Numbered from the stretch's first letter, positions 1 to 5,706 are shown. The stretch is DNA of 5,706 nt from an uncultured Lachnospiraceae bacterium (GCA_905236275.1 CAJOPI010000410.1:1-5706); one strand, 5' to 3'. Notes: a model not told the origin generated them from the letters alone. A program made the numbers and translations.

Positions 1-1
1 A

Positions 2-1345
2 TTGATAACTAAGCCTATGCTGACAGGGGATGCGGGATTCCTCCTCTCATTCGGGGCGGTCACAGGCATTGCCCTGATAGAGCCCGCTTTTAAGCACCTT
101 ATTGACCTTGAGCTTCCGGGAACAATAGAGTCGGCAATGGCCAGCTTTTCGGTAATGCTCTTCACACTTCCAATCCTTTTATATTTTTATTATCAGATCC
201 CGATTTTTTCCATAGTTCTGAACCTTATCATAGTGCCGCTTCTCGCAGTCCTTATGATAATGGGGATAATAACGGCTCTCTTAGGTCTTTTTGGGGTTCC
301 CATAGTCGCTTTGCCGGCTGCGCTCTGCCATCTGATAATTCTGTTCTATGGTGCCTGCTGTCGGATTTTCAGCGAAGGGGACGGGATGATAATTGTGGGC
401 GGAAGACCTTCGGCTCTGAGAATCTTTCTCTACTATCTGATACTTTTTACCATGATAATTTTGCTTTACAGACTTAAGAGAAAGGGATTTAAGGCTTTAT
501 TGCTTCTGACGGCTCTCAGTGCAATGCTTCTCTTGATGTTTTTTAAGCCCGTCAGGGGGATTGACTACCTTATGCTCGATATCGGGCAGGGGGACTGCAA
601 TTTGCTGAGAAGTCCGACGGGAAACTGCTATATGGTGGACTGCGGAAGCAGCGATGAGAAGGAAATCGCAAAATACAAGGTCATTCCGGCGGTTAAATCA
701 ATGGGGATTTCGAAGATTGATATTGCGGTAATGACTCATTCGGATGCAGACCACATCAACGGATTTGAGGAGATTTTAGGGATGGAGGAGGCTCAGGGAA
801 TAAAGATAAAGACCCTGCTGATGCCCGATATAGGCGAAAAGGACGAGTCCTACAGAAGACTTATGGAGCTTGCGGGGAAAAAGGGCTGCAAGGTGCGGCT
901 CATAAAGAAAGGAGATGAATTCAAGGACGGAGAAATGACGGTCAGATGCCTGAATCCTGAGAAGGGCTGCAGGGCGGAGGATGCGAATGATTACTCGACG
1001 GTACTGAGTGTGAGATACAGGAATTTCTCACTTTTGCTCACCGGGGATGTTCAGGGAGAAAACGAGGAGAAGTTAAAAGAGGAGGCGGAAGGTGCTTATA
1101 CGATTTTGAAAGTCGCGCATCATGGCTCGAAGAATTCCTCACCGGAGGAACTTTTAAGGCTGATAAGACCCGGATATGCCCTTATTTCCTGCGGAAGAGA
1201 GAACCGTTATGGGCATCCCCATAAGGAAACCATGGAAAGACTTGAAGCTGTTGGGGCGGAAAGCTTTATAACAAAAGATTCCGGCGCGATAGAAGTAAAA
1301 AGCGACGGAAGGAATTTAAAAATAAAGGAGTTTTTAAGAAAATGA
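2..1345 (+). CDS. comEC: ComEC/Rec2 DNA-uptake channel protein, 3' part (5' end outside the window)
   Basis: ComEC forms the inner-membrane channel that takes in single-stranded DNA during transformation. Only the last 447 codons are present; the family is usually about 700-800 residues, so the N-terminal soluble domain and the first membrane segments lie upstream and the TTG at position 2 is not a real start. Seen here: the DAGFLLSF motif of the competence domain (residues 10-17), hydrophobic segments at about 47-63, 66-96, 98-119, 140-157 and 164-182, then a metallo-beta-lactamase-fold domain from about 187. That domain has DIGQGD (193-198), THSDADH with H246/D248/D250/H251, LLTGDV (D349), VAHHGS (H373/H374) and YGHPH (403-407). 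All the metal-site motifs are retained, so a working nuclease is plausible, as proposed for this domain in other ComEC proteins. The stop codon overlaps the start of the next gene (ATGA). Clostridia often carry comEC without known competence, so DNA uptake here is inference. Confidence 0.93.
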   Translation: MITKPMLTGDAGFLLSFGAVTGIALIEPAFKHLIDLELPGTIESAMASFSVMLFTLPILLYFYYQIPIFSIVLNLIIVPLLAVLMIMGIITALLGLFGVPIVALPAALCHLIILFYGACCRIFSEGDGMIIVGGRPSALRIFLYYLILFTMIILLYRLKRKGFKALLLLTALSAMLLLMFFKPVRGIDYLMLDIGQGDCNLLRSPTGNCYMVDCGSSDEKEIAKYKVIPAVKSMGISKIDIAVMTHSDADHINGFEEILGMEEAQGIKIKTLLMPDIGEKDESYRRLMELAGKKGCKVRLIKKGDEFKDGEMTVRCLNPEKGCRAEDANDYSTVLSVRYRNFSLLLTGDVQGENEEKLKEEAEGAYTILKVAHHGSKNSSPEELLRLIRPGYALISCGRENRYGHPHKETMERLEAVGAESFITKDSGAIEVKSDGRNLKIKEFLRK

Positions 1346-2394
1346 TAAAAAAGATCAATAAAAAAGACAGGGAAAGAATAAAGACAATGGCTGCGGTTTC
1401 CGCACTTGCACTGATGATGAGCTCGGCTGTGCCTTTTGCTTATGCGGAGACCGGGGGCAGCAGATCTGCAAATGAAATGCAGGCAGAAGATTCCATGCAG
1501 TCGGGGAACGGCAGGGAGGCGGAAGAATTAAGCTCAGAAAATTCACGCTCGGAAAACTCGCGCTCGGAAAATTCCCGTTCCGAGAATGTTAAAAATGAGA
1601 TATTTTTAAGCGTGAGTAAAGACGGGGTCAGCTATACGAGAGAAAAGGTGAAGCTTTATATAGACCTGTCGGACAGCCTTGATAAAGGGATAAGAAATCT
1701 GGAGATTTCACCTGAGCCTCTTAATGTCAAAGCCGTCGAGAGCCATGGAAATGGCGGGATGAAGAGAGCGGAGGCCGAGGTCTTCGAAAACGGGATATAC
1801 AGGATAAGGGCTTTTGATGACGAGGGGAATCTGTCGGAGCAGAGTATAGAGGTAAAGAGCATCATGAAAAGGCAGGCGGCAATGGCGACGGATTCCTATA
1901 AATATAAGGTCAGCTTCAGGCCTGAAAAAGTGCGTTCTTCGGAGCTTCCGAAGGAGGAGCCTTTGCCTGAGAGACAGGAGGGACTGTCGCAAAACAGGCC
2001 TAAGGAAACAAAGCCTCAAAAACAGAATTATTCACCGGAATACAAGAGATTTATCAGAAATGGCAGCGGGGATTCTGCGGAAGAGAATGCCGATTCGGGA
2101 GACCGGTTTGATTTAGAGGGTGAAAAGAAACTGGCAGGCTTTTCGGCAATAGAGGACTCTGCTGCGGCAGAATATCTGAAGAAGGTACTCGGGCTTGACG
2201 GTGAAAATGAGGGAGAAGAGCTGGTATATAATGCGCTTACAGGGAAAATGGAAAGAAAGAGCGAGGCGAATAAAAGGAATAAAAAAGCTGTGGGCGTAGG
2301 AATAGCCGTATTTCTCGCCGGAATCATGCTTTTTGCAACAGTTAAGCCCATGTCTTTTATTTTGTCCAAGCTTAAGCTAAATTTCAAAAAATAA
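1342..2394 (+). CDS. Unrecognised secreted protein with signal peptide, SENSR repeats and C-terminal membrane anchor
   Basis: I do not recognise a named family. The 350-residue product begins with a lysine/arginine-rich stretch (residues 2-14), a hydrophobic core (16-32) and an AYA-E site, predicting signal peptidase cleavage after A35. The upstream ATG is preferred because the next Met (M16) would lack the positive n-region, and AAAGGAG at 1324-1330 lies 11 bases before it. Next come a Ser/Glu/Asn-rich linker with tandem SENSR units (65-82), a likely beta-sandwich or Ig-like region (about 86-175; it ends GIYRIRAFDDEGN, like many bacterial Ig-like repeats), and a charged Pro/Lys/Glu-rich stretch (about 190-315). 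A C-terminal transmembrane helix (about 316-334) with a short basic tail follows. The predicted form is a surface-exposed domain held by one helix near the C terminus. The 4-base overlap with comEC implies translational coupling. Any role in DNA uptake or at the cell surface is only inferred from that linkage. Confidence 0.85.
   Translation: MIKKINKKDRERIKTMAAVSALALMMSSAVPFAYAETGGSRSANEMQAEDSMQSGNGREAEELSSENSRSENSRSENSRSENVKNEIFLSVSKDGVSYTREKVKLYIDLSDSLDKGIRNLEISPEPLNVKAVESHGNGGMKRAEAEVFENGIYRIRAFDDEGNLSEQSIEVKSIMKRQAAMATDSYKYKVSFRPEKVRSSELPKEEPLPERQEGLSQNRPKETKPQKQNYSPEYKRFIRNGSGDSAEENADSGDRFDLEGEKKLAGFSAIEDSAAAEYLKKVLGLDGENEGEELVYNALTGKMERKSEANKRNKKAVGVGIAVFLAGIMLFATVKPMSFILSKLKLNFKK
1534..1587 (+). 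repeat. Tandem 15-bp coding repeat (SENSR, 3.6 copies)
   Basis: Three full units and one partial unit of a 15-base repeat encode SENSR-SENSR-SENSR-SEN (residues 65-82 of the secreted protein). The units differ from one another almost only at synonymous third positions (for example TCA/TCG/TCC for Ser, CGC/CGT for Arg). The repeat is therefore either old or kept at protein level, and is not a fresh slippage product. The unit is a multiple of three, so changes in copy number would lengthen or shorten the linker without a frameshift. Confidence 0.9.
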
Positions 2395-2405
2395 AGTTCC
2401 GATAT
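2378..2405 (+). promoter_or_regulatory. Candidate SigD/FliA (sigma-28-type) promoter before the FliL-like gene
   Basis: TAAA at 2378-2381, a 16-base spacer, then TCCGATAT at 2398-2405. The known motility sigma consensus in Bacillus is TAAA, 14-16 bases, GCCGATAT, so only the first G of the -10 element differs. The element begins in the last codons of the upstream gene and lies 40 bases before the start codon at 2446. A sigma-A reading is possible through TATAAT at 2403-2408, but no good TTGACA lies 16-18 bases upstream (TTTCAA at 2382-2387 is poor and only 15 away). A weaker similar match occurs by chance inside comEC, so sequence alone is not proof; location and the FliL-like target raise the odds. 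Confidence 0.5.
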
Positions 2406-2431
2406 AATGAATAACGAAGTCTAAAATTTTG

Positions 2432-2437
2432 AGGAGG
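2432..2437 (+). promoter_or_regulatory. Strong Shine-Dalgarno site of the FliL-like gene
   Basis: AGGAGG lies 8 bases before the ATG at 2446 and fixes that start. It is the best ribosome binding site in the window; the site before holA (GAGAAG at 3081-3086) is much weaker. The FliL-like gene may therefore be made at a higher level than its neighbours. Confidence 0.85.
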
Positions 2438-2445
2438 TAGGTCTG

Positions 2446-3036
2446 ATGAAATTTAAGAAAATCGCTCTGTTGGTCATAGCGGTAGTCTTCGTGCTGATGC
2501 TCGGTGCGATAATTTTTCTGGCAATCAGGATGAATGGGGAGCACGCGGCTTATGTTGCTGCCGCCGAAGAGCTTGAAAATGCACAGAGGAGTATTCAGGG
2601 GCTGAATGACCAGCTTACAGATGCAAAGCGGACGATTGCCGAATATGAGGGTGTGGAGTTCGATGAAGAGGCAGAGCAGGAAGACCCGCTTGCAGGGCTT
2701 TCGATTTCCGATATCGCGACATTTGATCTTTCTGATGAAATGACCATAAAGCTCGCGGCAGATCCGGAGGTTTCGGAGGACCATTATGTTAAGGCAGGCA
2801 TCACCCTGTCACTGAATACAAAGAATGAAGATTATGCGACTTATTCGGAAACCCTCGCAAGCAACGAAGGACTTATAATGGACAGCATAAATAAGGTCAT
2901 TGGTAAATATACATATACAAAAATACAGAAAATTAAGGTTACCGATGTCCAGAATGCTATCTTAAAGGAACTCAGACGTATGTATGACTCTGATTTCATA
3001 GTGGCTGTTTCCTTCAGCAGCTGGTATATACAGTAG
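2446..3036 (+). CDS. FliL-like single-pass membrane protein
   Basis: FliL is an inner-membrane protein surrounding the flagellar stator; wider FliL-family proteins also occur outside flagellar operons. This 196-residue product has the family layout: a short basic N terminus, one transmembrane helix (about 6-28), a heptad-like stretch that may form a coiled coil (about 33-68), an acidic linker (about 69-82) and a compact C-terminal domain (about 94-196). In that domain the pattern resembles FliL: a strand with the YVKAGITLSL signature (114-123), a helix containing IMDSINKVIG (144-153), a second helix with AILKELRRM (171-179), and a final strand ending FSSWYIQ (190-196), where FliL typically ends with a Phe-x-x-Phe/Trp-x-x-Gln. 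The membrane-distal domain is predicted to be outside the cell. No flagellar genes are nearby, so it may be a stray flagellar gene or a paralogue with another job. I did not assign the symbol fliL because no flagellar partner confirms it. Confidence 0.75.
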   Translation: MKFKKIALLVIAVVFVLMLGAIIFLAIRMNGEHAAYVAAAEELENAQRSIQGLNDQLTDAKRTIAEYEGVEFDEEAEQEDPLAGLSISDIATFDLSDEMTIKLAADPEVSEDHYVKAGITLSLNTKNEDYATYSETLASNEGLIMDSINKVIGKYTYTKIQKIKVTDVQNAILKELRRMYDSDFIVAVSFSSWYIQ

Positions 3037-3095
3037 AGGACATGTTTGACAGCTAAGACTTGACGTAAAGCCGAACCTGTGAGAAGATAGAGAAC

Positions 3096-4085
3096 ATGGG
3101 ACAGACGGCTGATGATATAAAAAATAAGACTTTCAGGAGCGTCTATCTCCTTTATGGGGATGAGGGCTACTTGAAAAGTCTTTATAAGAAGCGTTTTATA
3201 TCGGCACTGGTTTCGGAAGGTGACAGCATGAACTTTGCTGTGTATTCGGGAAGCGGGACTGATACAAAGGAGCTTATGGGATTAGCCGACACGATGCCGT
3301 TTCTGGCGGAGAAAAGACTGATAATAGTTGAAGAGAGCGGGTTTTTCAAGAAATCCAATGAAGAACTGTCGGATTACCTGAAAAAAGTTCCTGAGGAAAC
3401 CTGCATCGTTTTCATCGAAAATGAAGTTGACAAGCGTGGTAAAATGTACAAGGCTGTATCGAAATACGGCTGCGCTGAGGAGATGAAAACGCCGGAGGAA
3501 GCCCAGCTTAAGAAATGGGTCGCAGGAACGCTTCAGAAAAACGGTAAAAAAATTCGCAGTTCATCTGTGGATTTTTTTATTGCAAGAGTCGGAAACAGTA
3601 TGTGCAGCCTTGAAAGCGAAATGGAAAAGCTGATTGCCTACAGCGGTGAACGCGAGGTTATCGAGGATTCTGACATAGAGGCAATCTGTTCGGTTCATCT
3701 GTCCAATACGGTTTTTGATCTTGTGGATGCGGTATCCGGCGGTCACCGGAAAAAGGCAATGGAGCTTTACGGAGAAATGCTTTCCGCAAAGGAGCCGGCA
3801 ATGAGGATACTTTTCCTTATAGTAAGGGAATTTGCGGCACTGCTTGCCGTAAAAGAGCTGAGCAGGAATACAAGGGATAAGAAGGAAATTGCCGCGGCAA
3901 TCGGGAAGCCCTTCTTTACCATAGGCAAGTATCAGGCGGCAGCTGCAAGATTCGGTACGGATAAGCTGAAAAAGGCCATAGAGGAGTGTGTCGAAATGGA
4001 AGAGTCGGTAAAGACCGGAAGAATTACCGACACACTGAGCGTTGAGCTTATCATTGCGCATTTGAGTAACAGAGAGGATGTGTAA
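3096..4085 (+). CDS. holA: DNA polymerase III subunit delta
   Basis: The delta subunit is part of the clamp loader and opens the DnaN sliding clamp so it can be placed on primed DNA. The 329-residue length matches the family (about 330-345). Visible family features: YLLYGDEGYL near the N terminus (residues 17-26), MPFLAEKRLIIVE (67-79), VDKRGKMYK (111-119), the conserved N-x-x-x-L-E-x-E-x-x-K-L segment (167-179), VFDLVDAVSGG (206-216) and the C-terminal GRITDTLSVELII (308-320). The first domain is a degenerate AAA+ fold without a normal Walker A, as expected for delta. ATG 3096 is the only plausible start: an in-frame stop lies at 3066-3068 and no other start codon follows it. The ribosome binding site is weak. 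The gene sits 59 bases after the FliL-like gene without a terminator and 3 bases before the DUF1653 gene. The neighbourhood comEC-holA is common in Firmicutes. Confidence 0.95.
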   Translation: MGQTADDIKNKTFRSVYLLYGDEGYLKSLYKKRFISALVSEGDSMNFAVYSGSGTDTKELMGLADTMPFLAEKRLIIVEESGFFKKSNEELSDYLKKVPEETCIVFIENEVDKRGKMYKAVSKYGCAEEMKTPEEAQLKKWVAGTLQKNGKKIRSSSVDFFIARVGNSMCSLESEMEKLIAYSGEREVIEDSDIEAICSVHLSNTVFDLVDAVSGGHRKKAMELYGEMLSAKEPAMRILFLIVREFAALLAVKELSRNTRDKKEIAAAIGKPFFTIGKYQAAAARFGTDKLKKAIEECVEMEESVKTGRITDTLSVELIIAHLSNREDV

Positions 4086-4088
4086 TTT

Positions 4089-4592
4089 ATGAGGGATATA
4101 CCGGTCAAAGGTGAAAAATACAGGCATTTCAAGGGAAATGACTATGAAATATTAGCAGTTGCGAGACATTCCGAGACGATGGAAGAGCTGGTCATATATT
4201 TCCCCGTAAAAACTCCGGAGAAAATTTTTGCCAGACCTCTGACGATGTTTATGAGTGAAGTAGACCATGAAAAATATCCGAATGCCGGACAGGATTACAG
4301 ATTCGAGAAAATAGCCGATGCACCGTCAGCAGGCTTTGATACGGCTTCCGCTGATGATGGACTTGACGGTGTCTCACCGATGCTGCTCGAATTTCTTGAT
4401 GCTGACAGTTATGCTGACAAGCTTCTGATATTTGACAGGATGAAGAATATCATCACAGACGAACTGATAGATGCGATAGCCGTTTCACTGGATACGGAGG
4501 TTGACAAGCTTCCGCTGGAGGAAAGATACAGGCAGATAAAGGAAATCCTTTTGATGCAGGAATCATACGAAACTACGAGATTAAGGGGATAA
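4089..4592 (+). CDS. DUF1653-domain protein with helical C-terminal extension
   Basis: The first 75 or so residues are a recognisable DUF1653 domain: YRHFKGNDYEILAVARHSET (11-30), EELVIYF (32-38), FARPLTMFMSEV (47-58) and the closing YRFEKI (70-75). The family is a small beta-rich domain of unknown function, often a stand-alone protein of 60-80 residues. Here it is joined by an acidic linker (about 77-96) to a second, probably helical module (about 97-160) with SPMLLEFLDADSY and LPLEERYRQIKEIL; similar tails occur in some clostridial homologues, as far as I recall. There is no signal peptide or membrane segment, so it is predicted cytoplasmic. The start follows the holA stop by 3 bases, with AGAGG at 4073-4077 inside the end of holA, so translation is probably coupled. 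The last codons lie in an 8-bp tandem repeat shared with the next gene. Confidence 0.9.
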   Translation: MRDIPVKGEKYRHFKGNDYEILAVARHSETMEELVIYFPVKTPEKIFARPLTMFMSEVDHEKYPNAGQDYRFEKIADAPSAGFDTASADDGLDGVSPMLLEFLDADSYADKLLIFDRMKNIITDELIDAIAVSLDTEVDKLPLEERYRQIKEILLMQESYETTRLRG

Positions 4593-4597
4593 GGGGA
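4582..4597 (+). repeat. Exact 8-bp tandem duplication at a gene junction
   Basis: TAAGGGGA occurs twice in a row (4582-4589 and 4590-4597). The first copy is read as the last codons of the DUF1653 gene. The second gives its TAA stop (4590-4592) and the ribosome binding sequence AAGGGGA for the glycosyltransferase starting at 4601. Removing one copy would take away the stop and join the two reading frames (…LRG-I-MKILS…). Confidence 0.95.
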
Positions 4598-4600
4598 ATT

Positions 4601-5620
4601 ATGAAAATTTTGTCATTTGCTGTGCCATGCTACAATTCGGCAGAATATATGAGACACTGCATTGATACGCTTCTCGAAGGAGGAGAAGAGGTCGAGATAC
4701 TTATTATCGACGACGGCTCCACCAAGGACAACACAGCTGAGATTGCTGATGAATATGAAAAAAAGTATCCTACTATCTGCAGGGCTATCCACCAGCCGAA
4801 CGGCGGACATGGGGAAGCCGTAAATACGGGTATCAGGAATGCAAAGGGACTTTATTTCAAGGTTGTTGACTCAGATGACTGGGTTGACCATGAAGCCTAT
4901 ATGAAGGTTCTCGAAACCCTGAAGGACATGATATATGGTGAAGATGTCCTCGATATGCTGGTATGTAACTTCGTTTATGAAAAGGTAGGTGTAAAGAGAA
5001 AGAAGGTCATGACCTACCGTTTTGCGCTTCCGAGAGAGAAGATGGTAAACTGGGATAATATCGGTCATTTCCATAAAGGACAGTATCTTCTCATGCACTC
5101 GGTAATATTCCGCACAAGAATGCTTCATGACTGTGGTTTGAAGCTTCCGGCGCATACCTTCTATGTGGATAATATCTTTGTATTTGAGGCATTACCCTAT
5201 GTCAAGTCCATCTATTATTTAGATGTGAATTTCTATCGCTATTTTATAGGCAGGGAAGACCAGTCGGTAAATGAGAAGAATATGATAGCGAGAGTTGACC
5301 AGCAGCTTCGGGTGACCAGAATGATGCTTGACTTCTTTACTTCAAAGAAGCTTCCGAGAGGAAAGCTCAGGAGATACATGATAAGCTATCTGGAGATAAT
5401 GATGTGTGTATCCTCAATAACGCTCATTCAGGCAAATACGGAGGAGGCACTTCAGAAAAAGAAGGAGCTCTGGGAGTATCTGAAGGAAAAGGATTTCTGG
5501 CTTTACTGCAAGCTTAAGAACGGCGTGCTTGGAAGGACGGTCAATCTTCCCGGAAAACCCGGCCGTAAGATTTCAATCGGCGGCTATAAGGTAGTCCACT
5601 GGTTTGTGGGTTTTAACTAA
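4601..5620 (+). CDS. Family 2 glycosyltransferase (GT-A fold)
   Basis: The product transfers a sugar from a nucleotide-sugar donor; acceptor and sugar cannot be read from the sequence. The 339-residue product shows the GT-A core: VPCYN (8-12), the nucleotide-binding IIDDGS (35-40), GGHGEAVNTGI (68-78) and the metal-binding DSDD (90-93), followed by a YVDN segment (188-191) at the expected place of the catalytic region. The C-terminal half holds FYRYFIGREDQSVN (211-224), a pattern I associate with a GT2 subgroup of Firmicutes that lacks membrane helices. No clear transmembrane span is visible, so it is likely cytoplasmic or at the membrane face, acting on lipid-linked glycan, surface polymer or protein. 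The start is fixed by AAGGGGA 3 bases upstream, a somewhat short spacing. It is the last gene before a strong terminator. With no other sugar genes next to it, its pathway is unknown. Confidence 0.93.
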   Translation: MKILSFAVPCYNSAEYMRHCIDTLLEGGEEVEILIIDDGSTKDNTAEIADEYEKKYPTICRAIHQPNGGHGEAVNTGIRNAKGLYFKVVDSDDWVDHEAYMKVLETLKDMIYGEDVLDMLVCNFVYEKVGVKRKKVMTYRFALPREKMVNWDNIGHFHKGQYLLMHSVIFRTRMLHDCGLKLPAHTFYVDNIFVFEALPYVKSIYYLDVNFYRYFIGREDQSVNEKNMIARVDQQLRVTRMMLDFFTSKKLPRGKLRRYMISYLEIMMCVSSITLIQANTEEALQKKKELWEYLKEKDFWLYCKLKNGVLGRTVNLPGKPGRKISIGGYKVVHWFVGFN

Positions 5621-5625
5621 AAAAG

Positions 5626-5661
5626 CAAAATAAAAAGTGCCCGAGGGCACTTTTTATTTTG
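5626..5661 (+). terminator. Rho-independent terminator, probably bidirectional
   Basis: A perfect 16-bp stem (5626-5641 with 5646-5661) with the tetraloop CGAG. The inner GTGCC/GGCAC pairs are flanked by an A-tract (5632-5636) and a T-tract (5651-5655), and the A/T flanks extend the pairing. It begins 5 bases after the glycosyltransferase stop. Because the flanks mirror each other it should also stop transcription coming from the right, which fits a convergent gene there. Confidence 0.93.
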
Positions 5662-5664
5662 TAT

Positions 5665-5706
5665 TTATGATTCCAGTGCAAAAAGCCTGTTCACACCTGC
5701 GCTTGC
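5665..5706 (-). CDS. Possible 3' end of a convergent gene (partial)
   Basis: On the minus strand, an open frame entering from the right edge gives 13 codons ending NRLFALES and a TAA stop (complement of 5665-5667). The stop lies 3 bases from the base of the two-way terminator, the spacing expected of a real gene end. The fragment is too short to assign to a family or to judge by codon use, so this rests only on position and orientation. Confidence 0.4.
   Translation of the reverse strand, partial: ASAGVNRLFALES

Noticed and set aside
807..831. TAAA-N14-CCGATAT inside comEC, resembling a SigD promoter
   Set aside because: It lies deep in conserved coding sequence (encoding MPDIG) with no gene start downstream for about 500 bases, and the spacing to the full 8-base -10 element is short. 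It serves as a reminder of the chance rate for this motif.
1534..1587. Short regular repeats as a possible CRISPR array
   Set aside because: The units are contiguous 15-mers with no spacers, keep the reading frame and vary at codon third positions, so they are a coding repeat.
2028..2387. Minus-strand open frame of 119 codons opposite the secreted protein gene
   Set aside because: It is Ser/Phe/Pro-rich, as expected from reading a Glu/Lys/Ser-rich gene backwards; it has no ribosome binding site or known motif and lies wholly over a convincing + strand gene.
2403..2408. TATAAT as a sigma-A -10 box
   Set aside because: No acceptable -35 hexamer at 16-18 bases and no TG extension; the overlapping sigma-28-type reading explains the region better, though dual use is not excluded.
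3046..3089. Dedicated sigma-A promoter for holA from TTGACA or TTGACG
   Set aside because: No hexamer resembling TATAAT is found at 16-18 bases from either site.
3561..4127. Minus-strand open frame of 188 codons opposite holA
   Set aside because: It lies mostly over holA, whose family motifs are clear throughout; the antisense product is rich in Cys, His and Leu without domain signals.
5668..5706. Possible + strand gene start (ATG at 5668) after the terminator
   Set aside because: The ATG is 6 bases from the terminator stem with only T-rich sequence before it, no ribosome binding site and no room for a promoter; the convergent gene end is a better reading.

Overview
The window looks like a chromosomal segment of a low- to mid-GC anaerobic Firmicute, most likely a Clostridia member of the Lachnospiraceae type. 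The reasons are AGA/AGG-rich arginine codon use, strong AGGAGG-type ribosome binding sites, tightly packed co-directional genes, and the linkage of comEC to holA that is common in Clostridia. The taxonomic placement is inference from gene content and style; no rRNA or other marker is present.

Layout, all on the + strand until the last 40 bases. (1) Positions 2-1345 hold the 3' part of comEC, the DNA-uptake channel: the end of its membrane competence domain and a complete-looking metallo-beta-lactamase-fold domain. (2) Overlapping it by ATGA is an unrecognised secreted, membrane-anchored protein (1342-2394) with a signal peptide, tandem SENSR repeats, a possible beta-sandwich domain and a C-terminal membrane anchor. 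(3) A short gap and a strong ribosome binding site lead to a FliL-like single-pass membrane protein (2446-3036). (4) holA, the DNA polymerase III delta subunit (3096-4085), follows. (5) Next is a DUF1653-domain protein (4089-4592). (6) A family 2 glycosyltransferase (4601-5620) is last. A perfect 16-bp-stem terminator (5626-5661) closes the group, and what looks like the last codons of a convergent minus-strand gene lie beyond it.

No intrinsic terminator is visible between comEC and the glycosyltransferase, and the gaps are -4, 51, 59, 3 and 8 bases, so read-through transcription of the whole set is likely. The most interesting regulatory signal is at 2378-2405, just before the FliL-like gene: TAAA, 16 bases, then TCCGATAT, close to the consensus of the motility sigma factor (SigD/FliA). 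Together with the FliL-like fold it suggests that a flagellar or motility-type promoter sits inside a housekeeping/competence operon and could also drive holA. A second curiosity is an exact 8-bp tandem duplication (TAAGGGGA twice) at the DUF1653/glycosyltransferase junction. It supplies both the stop codon of one gene and the ribosome binding site of the next, and losing one copy would fuse the two genes in frame. I see no mobile element, CRISPR array, tRNA or rRNA, and no obviously new defence or biosynthetic system.
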